Made by a program: the position numbers and the translations under genes
NCBI GenBank assembly: GCA_964411925.1
Contig: CAYPNI010000001.1
Coordinates: 43,738 to 107,737 of the forward strand
Reading direction: 5' to 3'
DNA length: 64,000 nt
Source: VFKU01 sp964411925
GTDB taxonomy: Bacteria > Hydrogenedentota > Hydrogenedentia > Hydrogenedentales > GCA-2746185
Shown here: positions 53,529 to 60,690 of the stretch, one piece after another
How positions within the stretch are numbered: the first letter of the stretch is position 1
Layout: every line of letters starts with the position of its first letter
The notes under the pieces: model-generated
Told to the model about the DNA's origin: nothing
The model's input: the letters and a program-made list of their open reading frames with translations, nothing else
The model's database searches: none

Positions 53529-54238
53529 CTCGCTTTGGCCTTCCTCGGCAAGCGCTCGTTCGCGCGCAAATCGTCGAGTGCTTCGCATACCGCGGTAGCG
53601 CCGTTGCGCAAATGCGAACGCATCTGGCGCTCGGCACGCGTGCCGTCTCCCGAGAGGACGGCCCCGATGATCTCGTCATGTTCCTGCAGGGATTGGGTCG
53701 CGCGGGCCGGTCCGGTCAACTCGTTGAACTGTAGACGAAACATGGGAAACGTCACGCGCTGCGCCGCTTCGCGCAGCATTGAGTTGCCGGCGATCTCGTA
53801 GAGAAGGTCGTGGAACGCCTGACGCGCGTCCGATAGTTCGGCGACGCCGGCCCGGGCCGTCTCGTGTAGTTTGCGCTGGCATGCCTCCAGGCGCGCCGCG
53901 TAGTCCGCGCGATCGATGTTTTCAGCCGCCAGCCGTGCGACGTAGCCTTCCAGGGCTTCGCGCACCTCGAAGAATTCCCGGATATCGCGCTCGTCGAACT
54001 CGCGCACAACCGCACCCCGGTGCGGCGTGAACTCAAGCAGGCCTTCGCCCGTGAGTCGCCGAATCGCTTCGCGCACGGGGCCGGCGCTCACCCCGAACAT
54101 GCGGCTGATGTCGGCCACGACGAGACGCTGGCCCTGCACGAAGCGGCCATGGCGAATCGCCTCCCGGATCGCGTGGATCAAATGCTCCACGATGGTTTCG
54201 TGCGGTTTGCCGTCGCTGTTCTCTGGTTCGATTGCCAT
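53525..54238 (-). CDS. GntR family transcriptional regulator (FCD type)
   Basis: 237 residues. An N-terminal winged helix-turn-helix (about 15-85, with VADISRMFGVSAGPVREAIR) is followed by an all-helical FCD effector domain. The FCD metal-site residues look present: an Asp and His in DARQAFHDLLYEIAGN, then His in LQEHDEIIG and His in MRSHLRNG. FCD regulators usually bind a carboxylate ligand through the metal and repress nearby catabolic genes. The gene sits inside the operon it probably controls: 12 bases behind the transporter and overlapping DUF1446 by 4 bases. The likely operator is in the AT-rich divergent region at 55590-55690. The effector is expected to be the substrate of this locus or a downstream intermediate. 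Confidence 0.93.
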   Translation of the reverse strand: MAIEPENSDGKPHETIVEHLIHAIREAIRHGRFVQGQRLVVADISRMFGVSAGPVREAIRRLTGEGLLEFTPHRGAVVREFDERDIREFFEVREALEGYVARLAAENIDRADYAARLEACQRKLHETARAGVAELSDARQAFHDLLYEIAGNSMLREAAQRVTFPMFRLQFNELTGPARATQSLQEHDEIIGAVLSGDGTRAERQMRSHLRNGATAVCEALDDLRANERLPRKAKAR

Positions 54239-54250
54239 CCGTGAATTCCG

Positions 54251-55549
54251 TTACTGCGCCGCCAGCGGGACCGCGCCGGTCGCCAGCGCGACGATTACCA
54301 TCCAAATGAACTGAGCGGCGGCAAACGGGAGCGCGAACCGCTGGAGATCGCCCACTTCGCGTTTGAGCAGCCCGGAAACGAGGTAAATGGCGGCGGTCAG
54401 CGGGCTCAGCATGTGGATCGTCTGGCCGAGCAACGAGGCGCGCGCCACCTCGACGGGGGCGACCCCGAAATGGCCCGCCGTCTCCCCCACGACCGGGATC
54501 ACGCCGAAATAATAGGCGTCGTTCGCCATCACGAAGGTCAGCGGACCACTGGCGAGTGCGATGATCGGACCGAAATAGCGGCCCAACCGATCCGGAACCA
54601 GTTGGATGAGGCTCTCCCCCATCGCCGTCACCATACCGGTGCCATCGAGAATACCCGTGAACACGCCGGCCGCGAAGATCAGCAACACGATTGGAAGGAC
54701 GTTGCCGGCGTGTGCCGCCAGTCTCTCGCGCTGCAGGTCGACGGCGGGATAATTCACAATCAAAGCGACAGGGAGCCCGATCATGAACGCGATCGGCAGC
54801 GGGACCACTTGCGCTATCACGCTTGCGAGCAACACCAGCGTCAACAGCGCGTTCACCCACAGCAGCCGCGGGCGACTCACGCCCGCAGGCCGTTCGAGTA
54901 GCGCTTCCGCGAGTTGCGACTCGAGCTCTACGACGCCCAGTCTTCGTCGCTCGCGAAGGCCGTAGACCCACGCGATCAGAAACGTGCCCGCGATTCCAGC
55001 GAGCATGGTCGGGATGAGCGGCACGAAAACGTCGGCGATGTCCACGTTCAGCGCCGCGGCCGCTCTCGCTGTCGGTCCGCCCCACGGCGTCAGGTTGACG
55101 ATCGCGTTGGACAATCCCAGCAGGAGACCCAGGAGCAACGGGTTCATGTTCAGCCGGCGATAGATCGGCAGGAACGCACCGATCGTGACGATCGCCGTTG
55201 TGGCGCCGTCGCCGTCGAAGGAAACAAGCGTCGCAACCGTCGCCGTAGCAAGCGCGACGCGCAGGGGATCGCCATGGGCGAAGCGAATGGCGGCGCGCAC
55301 GATCGGATCGAAGAGGCCGGCGTCCGTCATAATGCCGAAGTAGAGCACCGCGAAGACCAGCGCCGTGGCCGTGGGCGCGAGATTCGATATACCCTCGATC
55401 GCCATTTCAGCGAGATCGACGTCGTGCCCCGCCAGGACGCCAAAGACGATCGGTACGAGAATCAGCGCTACGACCGCCGACATGAGGCGCGCCATGATCA
55501 GCGCCATGAAGACCGCGATCATGGCAAAGCCGAGAGCCGCGGATGTCAT
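54251..55549 (-). CDS. CitMHS-family carboxylate transporter
   Basis: 432 residues with about 11-12 membrane helices, of the CitMHS (citrate-Mg2+/H+) ion-transporter family. Marks include LVFAVLYFGIMTDAGLFDP, SFDGDGATTAIVTIGAFLPI and GLLLGLSNAIVNLTPWGGPT, the last being the usual substrate-site loop, and MANDAYYFGVIPVVGETAGH in the second half. It imports a di- or tricarboxylate, possibly complexed with a metal ion. The start is ATG at 55549, with a strong ribosome site (GGGAGG) 7 bases upstream; the frame continues to 55594 but without such a site. It is the first gene of the operon and has a near-consensus promoter 108 bases upstream. Confidence 0.93.
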   Translation of the reverse strand: MTSAALGFAMIAVFMALIMARLMSAVVALILVPIVFGVLAGHDVDLAEMAIEGISNLAPTATALVFAVLYFGIMTDAGLFDPIVRAAIRFAHGDPLRVALATATVATLVSFDGDGATTAIVTIGAFLPIYRRLNMNPLLLGLLLGLSNAIVNLTPWGGPTARAAAALNVDIADVFVPLIPTMLAGIAGTFLIAWVYGLRERRRLGVVELESQLAEALLERPAGVSRPRLLWVNALLTLVLLASVIAQVVPLPIAFMIGLPVALIVNYPAVDLQRERLAAHAGNVLPIVLLIFAAGVFTGILDGTGMVTAMGESLIQLVPDRLGRYFGPIIALASGPLTFVMANDAYYFGVIPVVGETAGHFGVAPVEVARASLLGQTIHMLSPLTAAIYLVSGLLKREVGDLQRFALPFAAAQFIWMVIVALATGAVPLAAQ

Positions 55550-55656
55550 CAATGACCTCCCGATCCGTCTGTCAACGGCGGTTTGAGTGATCAAATATCA
55601 TATAAAGTCGTGCCAACAGGACCACATACTTCCGTGGATTACAAGAAAACTTGATA

Positions 55657-55685
55657 ATTATAAGAATAAATTATAGTATAATCAA
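55657..55685 (-). promoter_or_regulatory. Near-consensus sigma70 promoter of the transporter operon in a divergent AT-rich island
   Basis: On the minus strand, TTGATT (55685-55680) and TATAAT (55662-55657) are exactly 17 bases apart. The 37 bases from CTTGAT (55650) to ATCAAG (55686) form an imperfect inverted repeat suited to a dimeric regulator such as the nearby GntR protein. On the plus strand TATAAT (55677-55682) may serve the RraA-type gene. Confidence 0.6.
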
Positions 55686-55717
55686 GTCGCTGCCTGGACG
55701 AGCCGATTTCCCAGGGG

Positions 55718-55734
55718 CGGCCGACCCACGGCCG
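55718..55734. promoter_or_regulatory. Small hairpin in the leader of the RraA-like gene
   Basis: Two copies of the self-complementary CGGCCG (55718-55723 and 55729-55734) around ACCCA can form a 6-bp stem in the untranslated leader. Its role is unknown; it might influence expression. Confidence 0.25.
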
Positions 55735-55798
55735 AGTCTGCTGAGACCTATGTAAGCCTTGTGGATGGGGTACGCCGCCAACACTTGAGGATGGAATC

Positions 55799-56503
55799 AT
55801 GGTTGAACTCACGAAAGAACTGATCGCGGACTTGCAGAGTGTCGACACGCCCACGGTGTGCAATGCACTCGAGATCATCGTGCCCAATCGTCGCGGCTAC
55901 GGGTACACGACACAACCACTCGTCTGCACGCGCCCCAAATTACCGCCGATGGTCGGCTTCGCGCGCACGGCGTCGATCCGCTCGGCACACCCAAGCGATT
56001 TGGCGGCCCCGGACGCGGCCAAGCTCTCGCAACGTTACTACGCATACGTCGATGAAGGACCGAAACCGAGCGTCATCGTCATGCAAGACCTGGACGGTCC
56101 CCAGCGCGGTTACGGCGCGTTCTGGGGAGAGGTGAACAGCAACATCCACAAAGGGTTTGGTGCGCTAGGCGTCATCACGGACGGCAGCGTGCGCGATGTG
56201 CCTGACAGCGCGGAGGGGTTTCAGATGCTGGCCGACCGCATCGGGCCGTCGCATGCCTTTGTGCACATCGTCGATTTCGCCCGTACCGTGAACGTCGCGG
56301 GGATGCGCGTGATGGACGGAGACCTGATTCACGCAGACCAACATGGCGCGGTGGTAATTCCCGCCGAGGCCGCAGCCAAGGTAAAAGACGCGGCAAACCT
56401 GCTCGCAAAGCGCGAACGGGTTGTCATCTCGGCCGCGCGTGAACCGGGTTTCAATATGGATCGGCTGCGCAAGGCATGGGGTGATGCCGCGGAGATTCAC
56501 TAG
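55799..56503 (+). CDS. RraA-like aldolase/decarboxylase family protein
   Basis: 234 residues of the RraA/HMG-aldolase fold. The N-terminus has DLQSVDTPTVCNALE; the active-site block HKGFGALGVITDGSVRD carries Arg132 and Asp133, the pair needed in 4-hydroxy-4-methyl-2-oxoglutarate/4-carboxy-4-hydroxy-2-oxoadipate aldolases. The pair argues for an enzyme, not the RNase E inhibitor RraA. The end includes VMDGDLIHADQHGAVVIP, a common family stretch. It probably cleaves or decarboxylates a 2-oxo-hydroxyacid, giving pyruvate. It diverges from the transporter/GntR/DUF1446/DUF4387 operon and shares its AT-rich regulatory region, so the two transcripts probably work together. Ribosome site GAGG lies 9 bases before the ATG. 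Confidence 0.93.
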   Translation: MVELTKELIADLQSVDTPTVCNALEIIVPNRRGYGYTTQPLVCTRPKLPPMVGFARTASIRSAHPSDLAAPDAAKLSQRYYAYVDEGPKPSVIVMQDLDGPQRGYGAFWGEVNSNIHKGFGALGVITDGSVRDVPDSAEGFQMLADRIGPSHAFVHIVDFARTVNVAGMRVMDGDLIHADQHGAVVIPAEAAAKVKDAANLLAKRERVVISAAREPGFNMDRLRKAWGDAAEIH

Positions 56504-56588
56504 GGATTTCGGCACGCCGCCTTCAAGATTCAACGGCGGTTGATGCAGTGCGGCAATGGTGAACGGTAAGCAGGCAAAGCGATTGCCG

Positions 56589-56603
56589 AACGCCTGAGGC
56601 GTT
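56589..56603. terminator. Hairpin between convergent RraA-like gene and Cys-motif protein gene
   Basis: AACGCC (56589-56594) and GGCGTT (56598-56603) form a perfect 6-bp stem with a 3-base loop next to the stop of the minus-strand gene. It could work in both directions as a terminator; the following T-run is short. Confidence 0.4.
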
Positions 56604-57404
56604 TCACGGTTCGTCGGCCTCCGCAGAAGTTGAATCCCGCCCGGAGTGCGCGGTCGGAACGTCTGCCAACTCGATGCTGCGGTATGTCAACACGCTCAGC
56701 GAATCCTTGCGTTCCAAGGTCCCACTCGCTGAGACCGTTCGTGCGGCCCAGTCGGGAACGACGGCAGTCGCGGTCGAATCCAGCGGCTGCAGGACAACCA
56801 CGTGCGAATTGCCGTCCGTGTCACGTATCAGCAGACCCGGGGGCACGCCGCCACGCAGGCACTCGGCCGCGCAACCGCGATGCACCTTGCCACGACCCGG
56901 ATTCATTACGCCGAGATAGCACTTCGTGTCGACCAGTTCACCCGTGAGGGTCACTGTCCCGCTGGCCGCCGCTGGGGACGCAGCCGCCGGCGCGACGCCC
57001 AGAACGTCCATCTGTTGTTCGCCCGCCACCTCGAGCATCAATACGCCGTCGCGCTCGATGCGTACCGCGCCGAGTCGCACACGTTTTCCCGCAGCGCCGG
57101 TCACGTAGGATGGCGCACCGTGCTTCCCCCGGCCCACCAACAATGCGCTCCGTCGTTGCGCCGGGTCCTCGCCCGATTCGCCTCCGATTTCCATATGGAG
57201 CATCGGATCCGTGCGAATCGGCCCCTCGAACGTCTCGCCCCCGCCAAACTCGTAGTGTCCGTCGTCGGGGGGTTGTTGCGCGCTTCCCATCACGAACGCG
57301 GCCACGACCGCGGTCACGACGAAGAAACCCGTGACGGGTCTGATAAACCGCGCAAGCCCGGGTGGCGCGACTTTTCGGTAACCGATGTAGAAGTCCTCGT
57401 TCAT
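56604..57404 (-). CDS. Membrane-anchored protein with conserved KCY/HxxCxxxC motif, function unknown
   Basis: 266 residues. A single membrane helix (about 22-40) near the N-terminus anchors a large, probably periplasmic domain. Its second half has GELVDTKCYLGVMNPG, then KVHRGCAAECLRGGVPPGLL, with Cys162, His175, Cys178 and Cys182 as candidate metal ligands or disulfides, followed by a beta-rich end. I recall similar motif-bearing domains near respiratory or redox genes, but no family function. The frame extends to 57584, but the ATG at 57404 overlaps the stop of the Rieske-fusion gene (ATGA), so the two are translationally coupled and probably form a complex. The region around 135-150 is Ala-rich and likely a flexible linker. 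Confidence 0.8.
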   Translation of the reverse strand: MNEDFYIGYRKVAPPGLARFIRPVTGFFVVTAVVAAFVMGSAQQPPDDGHYEFGGGETFEGPIRTDPMLHMEIGGESGEDPAQRRSALLVGRGKHGAPSYVTGAAGKRVRLGAVRIERDGVLMLEVAGEQQMDVLGVAPAAASPAAASGTVTLTGELVDTKCYLGVMNPGRGKVHRGCAAECLRGGVPPGLLIRDTDGNSHVVVLQPLDSTATAVVPDWAARTVSASGTLERKDSLSVLTYRSIELADVPTAHSGRDSTSAEADEP

Positions 57405-58474
57405 CGCCCCGGCGCTCCGTCCTTGATTGACGCACCGGCGCACTTCGATTCGAGTTCGTTCGGCGCGGGATGCACAAAGATTCGCCCGTCGACGACGCGC
57501 ACCGGGTAGGTCGCGATGACCTCGTGGAACGGCGGCGGACTCGTGCCCGTGTCGGGCAAATACTGCCAGCCGTGCCACGGACACGTGATGCAGCCATCCA
57601 GGATCCGCCCCTCGCCGACCGGCCCGCCTTGGTGCCGGCAGACGTTCGACAGTGCATAGATTCGATTCTGGTGCCGGAAAATCGCGCGGCGATCGTCGCC
57701 GATGCGTACGGATTTCCCGTGGCCGTCGGCGAGGTCTCCCGAGTCGCAGGCATAGATATAGCCATCGGCTTCAGCGGCCTGGACGCGGCGGTCGGTCCGA
57801 GCTTCCTTGTGTTCCGCGGCGAGATGCAACCCGATCACGAAGACGAGCCCACCGGCCAGTAGCGCGAGGAATACCGGGTTCCGCTCGTGCTGGAGAACTC
57901 CGAGCGCGACGTGCGCGATGACGGAGCCGTACGCGACGTAGACCAGCACGTGCAGCGTCTTCCAGAACGACGCGCCGAGCACGCGCAGCCAGAAATCGTG
58001 GCTCGTTGCAGCCATGAAAAACACGATGACAAGCGCGAGGGCACCGAACGGCTCGAACGGCAGGTGCGCGATGCCGCCCCCCTCGCCGAATACCGCGTAG
58101 TCCCGCCCGTATGCGGTCAACGCGCCGACGATCGGATTGGCAACGCTGCGTCCGTGGTAATAGAAGATCGCAAACGCCGCGTGGACGGTCGCGAGGCTGC
58201 ACATGGTCACGCCCAGATGTCGCCGGTTGTACAACAGCGGCAGGAATCTCGGGTCGAGCCGCGCAAGCGGGCCGATGACGAGAATCACGTGCAGCAGCAG
58301 GATCGCGCCTAGCGAGGTTCCCCGGAGGATAAACGTTTCGACGGGGTAGCCGGGGTTGAGCACGGCGCTCGCCGCTATGTACGCAGCGATGGCGGCGCAA
58401 AGCGTGCCGAGCATCGTCGCGTCGTAGATCTTCTTCTGGCGGTTCCATCCAACCGCTTTGTATTTGCCCGACAT
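57401..58474 (-). CDS. Ferric-reductase-like membrane domain fused to Rieske 2Fe-2S domain
   Basis: 357 residues. The first about 225 residues contain six or so membrane helices resembling ferric-reductase-like (YedZ/FRE) haem-binding domains, with candidate haem-ligand histidines at about 62, 98, 175 and 188. The C-terminal domain (from about 235) is a Rieske ferredoxin: Cys279-x-His281 in NVCRHQGG and Cys298-x-x-His301 in CPWHGW. So the protein could pass electrons between membrane haem and a 2Fe-2S cluster. The orientation of the Rieske domain cannot be told from the sequence, but helix count suggests it is on the cytoplasmic side if the count is even. Stop overlaps the start of the Cys-motif protein by 4 bases, and a small membrane protein is 7 bases upstream. 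Confidence 0.88.
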   Translation of the reverse strand: MSGKYKAVGWNRQKKIYDATMLGTLCAAIAAYIAASAVLNPGYPVETFILRGTSLGAILLLHVILVIGPLARLDPRFLPLLYNRRHLGVTMCSLATVHAAFAIFYYHGRSVANPIVGALTAYGRDYAVFGEGGGIAHLPFEPFGALALVIVFFMAATSHDFWLRVLGASFWKTLHVLVYVAYGSVIAHVALGVLQHERNPVFLALLAGGLVFVIGLHLAAEHKEARTDRRVQAAEADGYIYACDSGDLADGHGKSVRIGDDRRAIFRHQNRIYALSNVCRHQGGPVGEGRILDGCITCPWHGWQYLPDTGTSPPPFHEVIATYPVRVVDGRIFVHPAPNELESKCAGASIKDGAPGR

Positions 58475-58481
58475 GAACCGA

Positions 58482-58883
58482 TTAGTCTCCGCGTTCCGTC
58501 GCGGCGGGCGAAGATTCTGCCGGACTCATCGCGGGAGGCGGACCCGGCCTTCCGGCGATCGCCAACGCGAGCAACAGCGGTGCCACTATCGCGACCAATT
58601 TCATCAGGACCGACTGGGTCCGGCGAATGTTGAGCGACGACACCGGCGCATCCGGGCTGCCGTGGGCCGCTTCACCGCGGCGCGCGAGAAGCCACTTGCG
58701 CAGTATCACCGGCCATAGCGCGACAAGGCCCGGCGAGACCAGCACGCGAAATCCGCGGGAAGCGCCATTCGCCGACGCGTCGAGCCTCGGCACGGCCCAC
58801 CGGTGCAGCGGCACGAGCAGCAGCACGCCCGCGAGCGCATACGCGCCCCCGGCGTACACTGCGATGGTTACGGCAGTCTCCAT
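58482..58883 (-). CDS. Small membrane protein, unknown
   Basis: 133 residues with an N-terminal helix (about 5-25: AVYAGGAYALAGVLLLVPLH), a moderately hydrophobic segment near 45-60, and a strong C-terminal helix (about 92-110: LMKLVAIVAPLLLALAIAG), ending in a Pro/Ala/Ser-rich tail. I recognise no family. Start is ATG at 58883. Its position, 7 bases before the ferric-reductase-like/Rieske gene and 19 bases after the DoxX-like gene, suggests it is an accessory subunit of the membrane redox protein. The dense gene packing and the codirectional neighbours support it being a real gene. Confidence 0.72.
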   Translation of the reverse strand: METAVTIAVYAGGAYALAGVLLLVPLHRWAVPRLDASANGASRGFRVLVSPGLVALWPVILRKWLLARRGEAAHGSPDAPVSSLNIRRTQSVLMKLVAIVAPLLLALAIAGRPGPPPAMSPAESSPAATERGD

Positions 58884-58902
58884 ATCGCCTGTCGCGGTCG
58901 AT

Positions 58903-59352
58903 TCAGCGGTTCGGCGTCGCGGCCGCCGGTCCGGCCTTGCGAAGCGGCAGCCGTTCGCGCGTGAGTTTGATCATGGCGCGTACCTCGTCGCGGTGCAAAC
59001 CGAGCAGCGCGCAGGAACACGCAAAGACTGTGAGCGCCAGGCCGAACAGGAGGCCGCCGTCGCCCTGCACCTCGATGCCGAGGATCGTGAGGTGAGAGAG
59101 GATCGCGCCGCTGAGGATGCCAATCGACGCGGCCGCGCCAAGCACGACCGTCCGCGGAACCAGCAGCAGTATCGCCGCGACAAGTTCGGCGACGCCGGAG
59201 CCGATGCGCCCCCACGGTTCCATATGCAGCGTGGAGAAAATGTACACAGACTCTTCCGCGCCCTGGAATTTGAAAAACAAGGTCTGAAGCAGAATGCCGG
59301 CGGCGATCAGGCGCAGGGCCCAGCTCGCGGCGGATCCCAGTTTCGAATTCAT
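58903..59352 (-). CDS. DoxX-like membrane protein
   Basis: 149 residues with four predicted membrane helices. WALRLIAAGILLQTLFFKFQGAEES followed by GRIGSGVAELVAAILLLVPR and GAAASIGILSGAILSHLTI is the order typical of DoxX-like proteins (quinone-linked membrane proteins, some parts of thiosulfate:quinone oxidoreductase). The ATG at 59352 has a GGGAG 9 bases upstream and starts just before the first helix; the frame is open to 59412 without better signals. The YHS-domain gene lies 31 bases upstream, and the small membrane protein 19 bases downstream, in the same minus-strand run. A role in membrane electron transfer is plausible but not shown. Confidence 0.82.
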   Translation of the reverse strand: MNSKLGSAASWALRLIAAGILLQTLFFKFQGAEESVYIFSTLHMEPWGRIGSGVAELVAAILLLVPRTVVLGAAASIGILSGAILSHLTILGIEVQGDGGLLFGLALTVFACSCALLGLHRDEVRAMIKLTRERLPLRKAGPAAATPNR

Positions 59353-59383
59353 GATCGTCACTCCCATCGGGCGTGCGCCCGGG

Positions 59384-59926
59384 TTACTCGGTTCCGTTGA
59401 ATGGCTTTTCACCCGATATCTCTGCCCACTTCGCGTCGGCGTCCGTCAGCCACTGTGGCTGGTTCTCGAGCCAGTCCTTCTTCGCGTCGCCGCGGATGCC
59501 CTTATAGAACAGGAACAGGCGGCCGTTCTCGACGATGAAACTCTCGGGGTCGATATCGACTTTCCTGCCAAAGGCCATCGCCGACGAACACCAGCCGCCG
59601 TGCGCGGGCATGTACGCACGGGGGTTCACTTCAAAACTCTTCTGGTTGTCGTCGGTCGAAAACCAGTAGGTCACGCCCTGGTGTTGGATCGACAAGTCCT
59701 CGCGACCCTTTACGGCCTGATTCGAGCGGTGGTACTCGACCACGTCGTAGCCGCGCGCGGCCACCGGCTTGCTGGCGCGGATGTTGTACTCAGACGCCGG
59801 CTCCTTCAGCGCCATTCGCGCGATGCCGGGAAACGCGACGAGGGCGGTTGCCGTGGTCACGGCTCCGGTGCCCAGTACGACTGCTGCGCGAAGTAGACTC
59901 TTCCGGGATTTCGCTATCGTGCTCAT
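59384..59926 (-). CDS. YHS domain-containing exported or membrane-anchored protein
   Basis: 180 residues. An N-terminal basic stretch and hydrophobic helix (about 12-33) form a signal or anchor. The rest is a YHS-like domain: KPVAARGYDVVEYHR, GVTYWFSTDDNQKSFEVNP and YMPAHGGWCSSAMAFGRKVD, the usual layout of YHS proteins, which bind metal or haem in some families. The end WLENQPQWLTDADAKWAEI is often seen in this exported subgroup. The ATG at 59926 has a very strong ribosome site, AAAGGAGA, 6 bases upstream; the frame to 59980 is not used. It lies 19 bases behind the SDR gene. The GGWCS Cys could be a metal ligand. Confidence 0.88.
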   Translation of the reverse strand: MSTIAKSRKSLLRAAVVLGTGAVTTATALVAFPGIARMALKEPASEYNIRASKPVAARGYDVVEYHRSNQAVKGREDLSIQHQGVTYWFSTDDNQKSFEVNPRAYMPAHGGWCSSAMAFGRKVDIDPESFIVENGRLFLFYKGIRGDAKKDWLENQPQWLTDADAKWAEISGEKPFNGTE

Positions 59927-59945
59927 GATTTTTCTCCTTTGTTCG

Positions 59946-60677
59946 TCACGCGACCGTGACGGTTTTCGACGCACATCCATAGACGGGAATCGCCACGCCG
60001 GTCACGGCCCGCGCGGCGTCTGACGCGAGGAACAGCGCGACATCCGCGACCGCCCTCGGTGATACAAATCGGGATTCAGGCGCGCCCGGCATCGATTGCC
60101 GATTGCCCGGTGTGTCCAGCGTGCCCGGAACCACGCAATTGACGCGCACGCCGTGCGGCCGAAGTTCGTCGGCCAGGCTTTCCGTGAGTCGCAGCACACC
60201 GCTCTTCGCTGCGCTGTACGCCGAGAAGCCTCCGGGGCCGGCAAAGGCGTTTCGACTGGCGACGTTCACGATGCAACCGGATTGCTGCGTCTGCATGACG
60301 CGCGCGACCGCGCGGCTCATCTCGAACGACGTGCGGAGGTTCGTGTCCAGACAGAACTGCCACGTCTCCCACGTGTCCTGGGTGACTTCCGTGCCGCCAC
60401 GGTACGCGCCGACGATGTTGAGCAGGGTATCCACTTTGCCGTATTGCTCAACGGCGGACCGCACGATGCGTCCGGCGTCGGTCGCGTTCGTGAGGTCGAC
60501 GCCGCCTACGATCAGGTGGCCGTTGCGGCGCGGGCCGAGCCGTTCCTCGAGCGCGTCTGTGGATCGATCGACGAGCACGAGGTGTGCCCCCGCTGTGTCG
60601 AATGCCTCCATCGCGGCCTTGCCGAGATTGCCGGAGGCGCCCGTAATGATGACTACGTCTCCATTGAGGTCGTACAT
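59946..60677 (-). CDS. Classical short-chain dehydrogenase/reductase
   Basis: 243 residues, classical SDR: cofactor loop TGASGNLG (13-20), NIVGAY motif, the catalytic Ser in VNVASRNAF, and Tyr-x-x-x-Lys in YSAAKSG. The substrate loop is VVPGTLDTPGNRQSMPGAP, and the protein ends with a beta-strand VTGVAIPVYGCAS. It oxidises or reduces an alcohol/ketone with NAD(P); the substrate is unknown. It lies 13 bases after the double VOC gene and 19 bases before the YHS gene, all codirectional. It could act with the nearby GMC oxidoreductase on one polyol or sugar substrate, but there is no direct evidence. Confidence 0.92.
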   Translation of the reverse strand: MYDLNGDVVIITGASGNLGKAAMEAFDTAGAHLVLVDRSTDALEERLGPRRNGHLIVGGVDLTNATDAGRIVRSAVEQYGKVDTLLNIVGAYRGGTEVTQDTWETWQFCLDTNLRTSFEMSRAVARVMQTQQSGCIVNVASRNAFAGPGGFSAYSAAKSGVLRLTESLADELRPHGVRVNCVVPGTLDTPGNRQSMPGAPESRFVSPRAVADVALFLASDAARAVTGVAIPVYGCASKTVTVA

Positions 60678-60690
60678 GGGAATCGTCCTT

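Noticed and set aside
55799..56503. Calling the gene menG or ribonuclease E inhibitor rraA
   Set aside because: The Arg-Asp catalytic pair and the catabolic context favour an aldolase/decarboxylase.
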